DNA of 33,874 bases, taken from the IMG/VR virus record IMGVR_UViG_3300031758_003953, positions 1-33,874 of that record. One strand, 5' to 3'. Shown piece after piece: positions 13,756 to 21,075 of this stretch. A program made the translations under genes and the position numbers. Each line of letters starts with the position of its first letter. Position 1 is the stretch's first letter. Source of the DNA: a virus. The notes below the pieces were generated by a model, which saw nothing but the letters and a program-made list of their open reading frames with translations, had not been told where the DNA came from and made no database searches.

Positions 13756-14306
13756 TCAAATAAATCCTCATTCCATTCTCTGTGGCCTTCTCTAAACGCC
13801 ATGTTTGCTTGTGTTTCACGTACTTCCACTCGGTAGCACCACAGGCGTTGTGCTTCGCCCTCGCCCCAAAAGTCTGGAATGTAAACACCGTTCACATACT
13901 TGTACAGCATGTCAGCAAGTGATTCACATCCTACTCTGGGCAAGATTGTAAGTTTGGCCAGTTTGCGACGTTCCATCTCTTTGTAAAATTCAAGTTCAGG
14001 ATCATCGGCGCTGACCAGGGTTGTGTGATCAAATTGATCTTCTAAAATTTTCTTGAGTTCTTTCAAGCCGCCATAGTCAGCGGCCCAGTTGCGAACATCA
14101 AGGTCGTTTGTACCAAAGTAAAACTTCATTGAGAAACTGTAACCATGATTCAAGTTACAATGACTGTCGGCCCTCCATTGACGATAAGCACAAGGAAATG
14201 CGTCAATGTACTCTTTGGTACTGGTAAACTTGTATTGAACAGGTCCGCGATATGGAAGGTTTTGCTCCATGTGTTTAATTAGATCCTGAGTTGATGATAG
14301 TGCCAT
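13752..14306 (-). CDS. queD: QueD/PTPS-like T-fold enzyme with an HGY zinc motif, 184 aa
   Basis: Residues 46-62 read ADSHCNLNHGYSFSMKF: His49, Cys50 (catalytic Cys equivalent), His54 and Tyr56 where QueD has the third zinc His (HGH to HGY). FDHTTLV (92-98) gives the Asp-His pair, WNWAADYGGLK-type residues 74-82 match the dFgxLK block, and RVEVRET (159-165) matches the pterin-binding Glu strand. Canonical QueD makes 6-carboxytetrahydropterin, QueE's substrate. The Tyr at a metal ligand position leaves the exact chemistry open. It is expressed behind a late-like promoter with an RBS-overlapping hairpin. Longer than the usual ~120-aa QueD. Confidence 0.8.
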   Translation of the reverse strand: MALSSTQDLIKHMEQNLPYRGPVQYKFTSTKEYIDAFPCAYRQWRADSHCNLNHGYSFSMKFYFGTNDLDVRNWAADYGGLKELKKILEDQFDHTTLVSADDPELEFYKEMERRKLAKLTILPRVGCESLADMLYKYVNGVYIPDFWGEGEAQRLWCYRVEVRETQANMAFREGHREWNEDLFE

Positions 14307-14315
14307 TATTATTCT

Positions 14316-14338
14316 CCTATGTTAAATGTTAGCATAGG
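14316..14338 (-). promoter_or_regulatory. Hairpin overlapping the Shine-Dalgarno of the QueD-like gene
   Basis: CCTATG and CATAGG (6 bp) with an inner TAA/TTA pairing flank a CAT loop. On the mRNA the 3' arm abuts AGGAG, the ribosome site of the gene starting at 14306 (spacing about 9 nt). If formed it would restrict translation. T4 uses such hairpins to silence late genes on long early transcripts. Confidence 0.45.
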
Positions 14339-14345
14339 CTTGCAG

Positions 14346-14353
14346 AATTTATA
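14346..14353 (-). promoter_or_regulatory. Late-promoter-like TATAAATT
   Basis: Minus strand TATAAATT, 7/8 to T4 late, in the 86-bp gap before the QueD-like gene. Predicted start near 14340, just upstream of the hairpin 14316-14338, so a late transcript would still carry the hairpin. Confidence 0.45.
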
Positions 14354-14392
14354 TAGCGGGATGAATGCTCTAAAGGCCGCTGAGATCATTAC

Positions 14393-14794
14393 TTATGCTG
14401 GCTTTGTGTAACCACTAGCTTTATAGTTGGCCTGTCCGTGGATCACGCCTCGAACACCGCCAATGGGATTGGCACAATCTCCTACCCGTCGTGGAATCAA
14501 GTGTATGTGTGGATACATCACAGTTTGACCTGCTGCCTCGCCGCAGTTGATACCCACGTTGTAGGCTTCCCACTCGCCGGTTACCACTTTGTGATGACCA
14601 AAACGGAAAGCATACTTCAAGGCTTCTTCGATAATTTCATTCTTGTTCCACCGTGGCACAAACAACAAATGTCCCTTGGCCACTGGGTAAGCATCACGGA
14701 ACACAGCCACATGATAGTCTGAATGCTCTGTGGCCTCATCTGACCATGGTGCGGCACCTGCTGCCGCTGCCTCTTCTAGTGTTTCATATCTCAT
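14393..14794 (-). CDS. HIT-family nucleotide phosphohydrolase-like protein, 133 aa
   Basis: HIT core GEAAGQTVMYPHIHLIPRR (residues 85-103): His96 and His98 are retained, His96 aligning with the catalytic middle His, while the first His of HxHxH is Tyr94. The upstream segment VAVFRDAYPVAKGHLLFVPR is the family's first beta-strand region. HIT proteins hydrolyse or transfer nucleotides from nucleotidyl-X substrates (AppppA, AMP-X). Located between FolE and QueD-like genes, ATGA-coupled to FolE. Substrate unknown. Confidence 0.85.
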   Translation of the reverse strand: MRYETLEEAAAAGAAPWSDEATEHSDYHVAVFRDAYPVAKGHLLFVPRWNKNEIIEEALKYAFRFGHHKVVTGEWEAYNVGINCGEAAGQTVMYPHIHLIPRRVGDCANPIGGVRGVIHGQANYKASGYTKPA

Positions 14795-15603
14795 CTTGGG
14801 GCAAACTCCTGTTGTAATTTAATGTTGTCAAAAAACTCTTTCTTCACCGACGGATCAGTCTTAAATGCACCTTTGAGTACTGTGGTCTGTGTGAGACTAG
14901 AGTGTGCCATGATGCCGCGATTCTCACAGCAACCATGTGTGGCCTGAATGTACACTGCTACGTTTTCGGAGTCAGTAGCTTTACTAATCTCACGGGCAAT
15001 GTCGTTACAAAGTTCCTCCTGGAGAGTTCCTCGTCTGGCGCACCATTGAGCAATTCGGGTATACTTACTAAGACCAATAAGTGTATTGGCAGCAATAATG
15101 CCAATATAAGCAACGCCAGCCACAGGTTGGTGATGATGGCTACACATAGAGCGCAACTCACTACGTACAACAAGCATACCCTCATAACGATCCGCCGAAT
15201 CATTTGGAAACGCTGTGGCGTCAGGTCCTGGTTCATATCTACCCTCCATAATTTCATTGAAGTACATTTTAGCAAGTCGTCTTGCTGTGCCATGCGAGTT
15301 TGGATCTGTTTCTCGATCAATTAGCAAGCGGTCAAGCACCAGTTCAAACGCTTCAGTTGCTTCATCTATAAGGGTATGTTTCATCTCTTCCGAAACATAA
15401 TCACTAATGTTGTCGCCTGCCCAAAAACGTTTGTTATCACGTTTCATCTTGGTACGAATGGCATCTGCTAGATACCCTTCTTTGTAGCCCTTGTCGCTCA
15501 TGTCCTTGCCGGCTTTTTCAATTGCGCTTTGATGGGCATGGGGGATAAATGTGTTTTTTGAATCCGTATGTATAACAGGATCTGGAATAAAGTCTTTTGT
15601 CAA
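14791..15603 (-). CDS. folE: FolE, GTP cyclohydrolase I, 270 aa, TTG start
   Basis: Zinc ligands match: Cys154 and His157 in SMCSHHHQP (family CEHH), and Cys225 in THGCCENRGI (family HxC..xRG). IGLSKYTRI and QEELCNDIA complete the GTP-site pattern. It makes dihydroneopterin triphosphate from GTP, the first step toward folate and 7-deazaguanine. It has an N-terminal extension of about 75 residues compared with minimal FolE. The initiation codon is TTG at 15603, supported by CGGAG 8 nt upstream; no ATG is close. Behind a strong sigma70-like promoter. Likely feeds the QueD/QueE steps. Confidence 0.93.
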   Translation of the reverse strand: MTKDFIPDPVIHTDSKNTFIPHAHQSAIEKAGKDMSDKGYKEGYLADAIRTKMKRDNKRFWAGDNISDYVSEEMKHTLIDEATEAFELVLDRLLIDRETDPNSHGTARRLAKMYFNEIMEGRYEPGPDATAFPNDSADRYEGMLVVRSELRSMCSHHHQPVAGVAYIGIIAANTLIGLSKYTRIAQWCARRGTLQEELCNDIAREISKATDSENVAVYIQATHGCCENRGIMAHSSLTQTTVLKGAFKTDPSVKKEFFDNIKLQQEFAPR

Positions 15604-15642
15604 TTTAGTTCTCCGAGTTAATGACGTGGATGTCTTTGTGCT

Positions 15643-15671
15643 ATTGTATTGTATTTAGATCGCTGTGTCAA
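15643..15671 (-). promoter_or_regulatory. Sigma70-like promoter TTGACA-17-TACAAT with embedded CTAAATA
   Basis: Minus strand TTGACA (15671-15666), 17-nt spacer, TACAAT (15648-15643), start near 15636, leader about 33 nt with GGAG. The spacer contains GCGATCTAAATA (15663-15652), identical over 12 bp to a segment upstream of the sliding clamp gene, giving a possible late start at 15646. Confidence 0.65.
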
Positions 15672-15675
15672 CTGT

Positions 15676-16449
15676 TTAGAAAATTTTACTAACAAAATTT
15701 TTTTCTAGTAGACAAGGAATTAAAATTTCTTGGGTCCATTGACAATGACATTCAGGGGTAGGATGACTGTCATTTGGTATCCATTGGTTTGTTGTTCTCA
15801 TAAAGTTGCCTAATGTAAGTTCATCTTCAATGTCAAAGTATTGAGTAACTTTTTTAGTCAGTGGTGTTTGTATTAGATCAAATTCCCAGTTTGGGTAGTA
15901 AAAATTTGTAAACACATACGAGAAGTTTTTTTCAATAAGATATGATCGAAGTGCTAGTATTTTAAGAATGCTCTCGTATACCTGTGCTGTAGGTGATACC
16001 ACTCGTTTATAAATTTTACATAAATCTTCTTGTAACTTTCCACGCCGTGATTCCAATGGCTGGTTGAAAATACTTAATGTTGAAAAAGTGTTATCAAAAT
16101 TATAGTTTGATGACCAATGATAATCTTTGGTCATGTCTGTGGTGGCAATAACGTCAGTTCTTTGCAGCGAGCTCCACATGATAACCACCAGCGTCGATTC
16201 ACTGTTGATGTTTTCGTTGAGTTCAATCTCATTGATAATGCTGTTAAAAATATGATTTGTTCCGGCACCTGATTGAGACGTATCGTATACTTCTTCAAAC
16301 CCGCAAAGATCTCTAAGATAGTATGGCCAGGTCTGTTGTTCATTATTGTCGGGATTAAAAGTAAAACTGCAACCGCCAACAAGTACATTTTTAAATCTCG
16401 ATAGGTGAGTAGCCGGCAGATGTCTACTAATATTTCTGGTATGACTCAT
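15676..16449 (-). CDS. SGNH/GDSL-hydrolase-like protein 4, 257 aa
   Basis: Start at ATG 16449 (MSHTRNISRHLPATHL), coupled by ATGA; an ATG 7 codons upstream is inside the previous gene. Motifs: VLVGGCSFTFNP (Ser28), TSQSGAGTNHIFNSI, NDSHPTPECH (Asp227, His229). Same GCSFT/SGAGT/DSHPTPE subtype as the protein at 11434, but longer and more AT-rich in codons (many Asn, Ile, Lys). The end is followed by the folE promoter. Substrate unknown; a glycan esterase or acyl-transfer role is inferred from context. Confidence 0.82.
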   Translation of the reverse strand: MSHTRNISRHLPATHLSRFKNVLVGGCSFTFNPDNNEQQTWPYYLRDLCGFEEVYDTSQSGAGTNHIFNSIINEIELNENINSESTLVVIMWSSLQRTDVIATTDMTKDYHWSSNYNFDNTFSTLSIFNQPLESRRGKLQEDLCKIYKRVVSPTAQVYESILKILALRSYLIEKNFSYVFTNFYYPNWEFDLIQTPLTKKVTQYFDIEDELTLGNFMRTTNQWIPNDSHPTPECHCQWTQEILIPCLLEKNFVSKIF

Positions 16450-17039
16450 ATGATAGTTATTTTTCTGCAATCTGGATAATCAACATGTATTGGCTTTGGC
16501 CGATTTACCTTCACCCCTTCTAGCAAGGCAAGTCCTTGAATGGCTTCTTCGATGGTGGGTTTGTAGTGGTAACCAACTCGGAACACCTGTTGTGATTCCC
16601 ATGGCTTGATGGTTAAATCTCTGCCGTCGTAGCGTTGAGCCAACATGGTATCGTATGCTTCGACATCATCTAACAAGATGGCACCACCACGCCCGATATG
16701 TAATGGCTTGCCATGGCCAAAACTCAAACAGGTCAATGTATCTGGACGATACATATCTTGTTCGAGTCTGCGAGCACTATCCCAAATGCGAGTTTCAAGT
16801 ATGGGATATTCGCCAACCCAACGTTGCCAGGCATGATCAAGATATTCATACTCAATGCCCAACTTGTGCATGGTCATTGGTATACTTAAATACGTGTAAG
16901 GTTGCATCTTGCAGTGTTTGACCTGATCATATCGCAAACACAGCTCAATGGCATGAGTACAGCAATCAGTCATGATTGCATATGGTGCACCGGTAAACTC
17001 TGCTAGAGCTCGTTCAAACTGCAGGATTTTATCGAACAT
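16446..17039 (-). CDS. DegT/DnrJ/EryC1-type aminotransferase, half-length, 197 aa
   Basis: The N-terminal half of a DegT/StrS PLP enzyme. MTDCCTHAIELCLR (23-36) corresponds to the cofactor-phosphate loop, IWDSARRLEQD (85-95) to the Asp-Ser-Ala block, and LSFGHGKPLHIGRGGAIL (105-122) to the PLP lysine block, with Lys111 in place. Typical family members are 360-400 aa; here the C-terminal domain is missing and no neighbouring frame supplies it. It may be a minimal sugar aminotransferase variant or a domain used by a partner subunit. It follows galE, with an 11-bp overlap. No stop or frameshift is seen within it. Confidence 0.8.
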   Translation of the reverse strand: MFDKILQFERALAEFTGAPYAIMTDCCTHAIELCLRYDQVKHCKMQPYTYLSIPMTMHKLGIEYEYLDHAWQRWVGEYPILETRIWDSARRLEQDMYRPDTLTCLSFGHGKPLHIGRGGAILLDDVEAYDTMLAQRYDGRDLTIKPWESQQVFRVGYHYKPTIEEAIQGLALLEGVKVNRPKPIHVDYPDCRKITII

Positions 17040-17976
17040 ACCATTTCCAGGCATGAGTGATCATGTCGTCTAGCGTGTACTTTTGCCAGTCTTTGTATAC
17101 TTGTCCAAACTTGTCTGCGCTAGCAGTTAACACAGCCGGATCGCCAACACGCTTGTTGCCAACTACTACTTTTAACTGACGTCCTGTAATGCGTGTGGCT
17201 GCCTTGATAATCTCTGCATTGCTAGTGCCTTGGTTGGTTCCAAGATTGTACACACCGGGCGCAAGATTATCGTACAACGCACTCACGTGCGCATCGGCAA
17301 TGTCTTGTACGTGAACATAATCACGTACACAGGTACCATCTTCGGTGGCATAGTCAGTGCCATACAATGTAAATGGGGTGTTGTCTCGCAAACTTTCTAG
17401 TACTCGAGCAATAATATGTGTAGCACCTGGCTCTTGTCCATGTCGAGCTTGCATGTCTGCACCACACGCATTAAAGTATCGGAATGCCACGTAGTCTAAG
17501 TTGTATGCTTTATGATAACTTTCCAACATCATCTCAACCATGAGCTTGCTTTCTCCGTAAGGACTAACAGGCTCAGTGGGATCAACTTCGTGACAAGGAG
17601 GCATAATTGGTTCACCATACACAGCCGCTGAGGAACTGAAAATAAATCTAACTTTAGGCAAGGCCTGCACAATAAAGTTCAGCAAGTTCATGGTCTTGGC
17701 CACGTTGTTACCGTAGTATTCTGATGGCTTCTTGATGCTAGGACCAACCAAGCTAGTACCTGCACAATGCACAATGGCGTTGGGCTGGGTGTCTAACAAT
17801 TTCTTGTAGGCAATATCGCTGTCAAAGTCGGCTTGAAGAAAGTTATCAAGTTGTCCTACTTGATGCTTTTGCAAAGGTCTACGGTCAATACCTATAACAG
17901 TATGTCCTGCGCCTTTTAACTGCAAGGCAATTTGTCCGCCAATGTAGCCGGCGACGCCTGTGACTATTACATTCAT
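17029..17976 (-). CDS. galE: UDP-glucose 4-epimerase-like NAD-dependent epimerase, 315 aa
   Basis: Rossmann NAD loop VTGVAGYIGGQ (GxxGxxG, 7-14). The catalytic triad is visible as SSSAAVYGE (Ser114-116), Tyr140 and Lys144 in VSPYGESK. The substrate-pocket block FRYFNACGADMQARHGQEPG matches GalE. It interconverts UDP-hexoses at C4. The length is close to the usual 330-340. It sits between a GT-B glycosyltransferase and a DegT aminotransferase, as in O-antigen-type gene sets. Confidence 0.92.
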   Translation of the reverse strand: MNVIVTGVAGYIGGQIALQLKGAGHTVIGIDRRPLQKHQVGQLDNFLQADFDSDIAYKKLLDTQPNAIVHCAGTSLVGPSIKKPSEYYGNNVAKTMNLLNFIVQALPKVRFIFSSSAAVYGEPIMPPCHEVDPTEPVSPYGESKLMVEMMLESYHKAYNLDYVAFRYFNACGADMQARHGQEPGATHIIARVLESLRDNTPFTLYGTDYATEDGTCVRDYVHVQDIADAHVSALYDNLAPGVYNLGTNQGTSNAEIIKAATRITGRQLKVVVGNKRVGDPAVLTASADKFGQVYKDWQKYTLDDMITHAWKWYVR

Positions 17977-19175
17977 TCTTCAATCTTTACAACTTGATAT
18001 TTCTCATGCGCAACATGATCACGATAGCGATTGCCTGCACGATTCCACTGCTCGCCTTGACCAGTCATGATATCGATCACACGATCAATAGTGCCGTTGT
18101 TCCAGTCTGAGATAAGTCCCATGTTGTGATGTGGCTTGTGCAACATGTTTTGCATTTTGTGATAGGCATCATCAATTGACCAAGGCACATACAAGCGTTC
18201 TGGATCATTGGCAAAAGTCTCTGGGAAACTTCTGTAAGCAGGGAACACCACGTTTGCACCAAGTGTATCTGCTTCGCTTACAGTATTGCTTACCCAGTCT
18301 TGTAGCGCACAGTTGAACAACACACGGGTGTCATTGAGCAGAGCATAATAATCGTTCTTGCTGAGGTTTTCGTAGATCTTGAGCTTGCCTTCTCGTTCCA
18401 GTTGTCTAGCACGAGTAATGAACTCTGGATTGTTGCTACGCAACGGGCCGCCTTGGAAAATAGCAAATTCACATGGTTGGTTAGTCAATTGCCCATACAT
18501 CTCAATCAAGTCCATGAAGAAACCTGGCTGCTTTTCTTGATCAAACCGTGCGGCAAATCCCACACGACGTGGACGTTGATCAAATGGCTTTATGTTCTCC
18601 GCACCGCCAATGCGTTCTAACACTTCTTCCTTGCCAAATGCTAAGCCACTAATATTATATATAGGAGCACGCCATCCAGCAATGCGCATATGAGCAACCA
18701 TCTCTTCGTTTGTGGCAAGAACTCCATCCACGAACTCATTAACCATTTGTTCGTAGAGTCCCATCCATTTTGCCATACCCCATACGTGTACGAAGTCATC
18801 AGGATCAATGGACTGAGCAAGACAGCGCACATACACGCAAGGACGTTGATCAGCAGGAACCTGATTAAGGATATAGGGTAAACTCTCAATACCGGGTTGA
18901 AACATGTCTTCAAAGTAGATAACATCCGCACTTGTGATCTCTCCGTTCTTCATCATCTGAACTAGATTCATCATCTGGCTCATGCTAAAATAACTGCGTC
19001 CATGTGCGTCCAGCACCTGTCCTACTGAAATAGCTTGGCTATTGTCAATAGTGGTTCCGGGAACATACACAACGTCAAGACCTCTACGGTCAAACACACG
19101 CCGATTCCACTCAGTGAGCTGTAGTGTGTAACGGGCTTCATAGCTCTCTAAGCCCATGTAAAACAGCTTTCTCAT
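17973..19175 (-). CDS. GT-B glycosyltransferase, 400 aa
   Basis: Start at ATG 19175 (MRKLFYMGLESYEARYTLQL), ATGA-coupled to the 75-aa gene; the upstream frame extension lies in that gene. The C-terminal domain has RRVGFAARFDQEKQPGFFMD (a GT4-like GRxxxxKG/R equivalent), EFAIFQGGP and LFNCALQDWVSNTVSEADTL (the E-rich nucleotide-sugar site region of GT4). The N-terminal half has DVIYFEDMFQPGIESLPYIL. Sugar transfer to an unidentified acceptor; the neighbours suggest a UDP-hexose donor. Confidence 0.82.
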   Translation of the reverse strand: MRKLFYMGLESYEARYTLQLTEWNRRVFDRRGLDVVYVPGTTIDNSQAISVGQVLDAHGRSYFSMSQMMNLVQMMKNGEITSADVIYFEDMFQPGIESLPYILNQVPADQRPCVYVRCLAQSIDPDDFVHVWGMAKWMGLYEQMVNEFVDGVLATNEEMVAHMRIAGWRAPIYNISGLAFGKEEVLERIGGAENIKPFDQRPRRVGFAARFDQEKQPGFFMDLIEMYGQLTNQPCEFAIFQGGPLRSNNPEFITRARQLEREGKLKIYENLSKNDYYALLNDTRVLFNCALQDWVSNTVSEADTLGANVVFPAYRSFPETFANDPERLYVPWSIDDAYHKMQNMLHKPHHNMGLISDWNNGTIDRVIDIMTGQGEQWNRAGNRYRDHVAHEKYQVVKIEE

Positions 19176-19399
19176 GCTGGGCGATATCCTGCGAAGCGTC
19201 GAGCATCTTCCCACCACATGTTCTTGGCATTCTTGCCCAGCATCCATTTGTTGAACTGCTGGAATGCATAACTTTTAAAGTTATACAAGTCCGCTTCATT
19301 ATAGCGGTAACCAAAGTCTTGGCAGAACTCCAAGTACTTTTCGAGGTCCTCGTAGATCTCAGTCACACGTGGATTGGATTTAATTGTAGGCTTGGCCAT
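19172..19399 (-). CDS. Conserved phage hypothetical protein, 75 aa
   Basis: MAKPTIKSNPRVTEIYEDLE, then YLEFCQDFGYRYNEADLYNF and NMWWEDARRF. Mainly helical. The FCxDFGYR(Y/F)(N/D)E.DLYN segment recurs among small unnamed T4-like phage proteins (recollection). Shine-Dalgarno AAGGAAAAGT. First gene of the run 19399 to 15676. Function unknown. Confidence 0.78.
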   Translation of the reverse strand: MAKPTIKSNPRVTEIYEDLEKYLEFCQDFGYRYNEADLYNFKSYAFQQFNKWMLGKNAKNMWWEDARRFAGYRPA

Positions 19400-19409
19400 A
19401 CTTTTCCTT

Positions 19410-19853
19410 TTAATTTACAATTGATAAACTTGGACGAGAAATTTCATATTTAATCAAAGCGCCGTTCTCGCCATCCTCGGCCACTTCAATCCAGACCGCA
19501 CGGTCAGGATACCTTTGAGCAATCTGTAGATACAGATCGTCAGAGATCATTTCACAACTTTTGAAGTTGAGTTCTAGTGTTCCACCAGCATAGAGTTTTT
19601 CTAACCAGCGTTTGAACTGAATAAATTCAATGTCTCGATCATTATGAAACACGTCAATCCACACACGGAAATGAAAGATGTGTCTATGCGGCACACCAAG
19701 AAAACTCACGTCATACTCATCGCCTGTTGCTAGTGCAGGATCAGTTGCGGCAGCAGGGTATTTGTGTATGCCTTCTTTGCGGAATGTAACCCAGATTTTT
19801 CTATCTGCATATTGTTTAATTCTGTTAATTTTTTCTCGTTGCTCTTGATTCAT
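19410..19853 (-). CDS. T-fold protein, possible second QueD-like enzyme, 147 aa
   Basis: Residues 20-31 WVTFRKEGIHKYP, then GVPHRHIFHFRVWIDVFHND (54-73), RDIEFIQFKRWLEKLY and LNFKSCEMISDDLYLQIAQR. HRH-x-F-H-F aligns with QueD's HGHxYxV, DIEFIQFKRWL with its dFxxLK, SCEMIS with the TSE-N-LA segment, and VWIEVAEDGENGA with VRVxET. So a T-fold is likely, but metal and Cys placement differ (Cys100 rather than a Cys before HRH). Similar proteins accompany T4-like phages. Function could be pterin chemistry or GTP-derived base synthesis; not proven. Behind its own promoter at 19881-19909. Confidence 0.68.
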   Translation of the reverse strand: MNQEQREKINRIKQYADRKIWVTFRKEGIHKYPAAATDPALATGDEYDVSFLGVPHRHIFHFRVWIDVFHNDRDIEFIQFKRWLEKLYAGGTLELNFKSCEMISDDLYLQIAQRYPDRAVWIEVAEDGENGALIKYEISRPSLSIVN

Positions 19854-19880
19854 GTGTTACCTTTGGTTAGAACATAGTGT

Positions 19881-19909
19881 ATAATACTACAAATAATCAT
19901 GTTTGTCTA
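19881..19909 (-). promoter_or_regulatory. Sigma70-like promoter TAGACA-17-TATTAT
   Basis: Minus strand TAGACA (19909-19904), 17-nt spacer, TATTAT (19886-19881). Predicted start near 19874, 20-nt leader with AAGGTAAC. It overlaps the end of the radical SAM gene. Moderate match only. Confidence 0.45.
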
Positions 19910-21075
19910 TGGGTGTATATGTCCGAAAACACTGTGCGACTATCCAGATGCCTGCGTTGGTCAAGTTCTGCCAGTCGATTAAACAGACTGTGATACCCGT
20001 TGTCTACTACAGGCACATCCAAACAGTCTAGAACAAACTGTAGTTCTTGATCAAATCTAGTACCTGTGGGTTTTCTGGCAGCAATAATCTCTTTGACTTC
20101 TGCAATGTACGAAGCTGGCAGTGCCCTGGCATCACACCAGATAAACTGATGCCCGTTGTTGATATAGGCAAGATTTAGATGATCGTAATCACGTGCATGG
20201 CCGTTGTCTAGCAAGAAATCAACATAGTTCCAAATGGTCTTGGCATTGAGTGCAGAGAACACCATGTTGAATTTGACCTTGTGTGTTACAGGGATTGTGG
20301 ACTTGAGTATGTCTAAGTTTTCAGCAAATACTGACCAATCGCCTGGATAGCGAATATAATTGTATCTGTCGCCCATGTCTTCGGCACTAACCAACCAATC
20401 TACATTGGGAAACTTGGTCAGTAGCTCAAAGATTCTATTGCCGCGAATCATGCTGAGATTGGTGTTTACAATAAGATGACAATGTGGATTAATCTCAAGT
20501 AACTTTTCTAATATCACTTGATTTTCTTTGATCAACAGTGGCTCACCTCCGGCCATGTAGATCTTGCGCAGATCGGCTGCATTGTCCACAAAGTACTGCG
20601 TGACATCTGCAATAGCACTTTCGTCAATTTTGACAAACTGCTTTAGTTCGCTGGCCCAGGTTGAACTTAGATCAGGACCGCAATAAACACAGCCATAGTT
20701 ACAAGTATTTCTAAATCTCAAGTCAGCATACTGTAGTTTAAAGTTTTTGGGTTGATCAAAAAATGCTTTGTCTGGTTGCCATGTATCAAACTCAACCAAT
20801 TGATTGTCTCTATGATACTTACGACCTTCGTCAACGTTGTCTCCGGGTGCATAACAAACCTTACAGCCTTGAGCTCGTTGGCCAGACAGCATCTCTTGTT
20901 TGATCTGAATATTCTTGTTGCCGCCTACAATATTTTGTAGTTTGGTCTCGTGCAAATTACCAAGATTGTTATGAGCAATACAACAACTGTCTACCCTGCC
21001 GTCAGTTTCTACATAGATACTGCCCCAAGGTAGTGGGCAAAATGCATCATTGTTCCAGTATTGCTCTTGGTTCAA
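19897..21075 (-). CDS. Twitch-type radical SAM protein, 392 aa, TTG start
   Basis: Radical SAM site LRFRNTCNYGCVYCGPDL (Cys125, Cys129, Cys132) and AGGEPLL (Gly175-Leu181). The N-terminus FCPLPWGSIYVETDGRVDSC with Cys31 and Cys32, plus CKVCY (Cys71, Cys74), is a twitch-like auxiliary Fe-S domain placed before the TIM barrel. Many T4-like phages carry such twitch-domain proteins with no assigned substrate (recollection). TTG start at 21075 overlaps the upstream TGA, no ATG or GTG being available before the FCPLPW motif. Its place two genes from the DpdA-like gene raises a role in tailoring the modified base, which is inference. Confidence 0.85.
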   Translation of the reverse strand: MNQEQYWNNDAFCPLPWGSIYVETDGRVDSCCIAHNNLGNLHETKLQNIVGGNKNIQIKQEMLSGQRAQGCKVCYAPGDNVDEGRKYHRDNQLVEFDTWQPDKAFFDQPKNFKLQYADLRFRNTCNYGCVYCGPDLSSTWASELKQFVKIDESAIADVTQYFVDNAADLRKIYMAGGEPLLIKENQVILEKLLEINPHCHLIVNTNLSMIRGNRIFELLTKFPNVDWLVSAEDMGDRYNYIRYPGDWSVFAENLDILKSTIPVTHKVKFNMVFSALNAKTIWNYVDFLLDNGHARDYDHLNLAYINNGHQFIWCDARALPASYIAEVKEIIAARKPTGTRFDQELQFVLDCLDVPVVDNGYHSLFNRLAELDQRRHLDSRTVFSDIYTHRQT

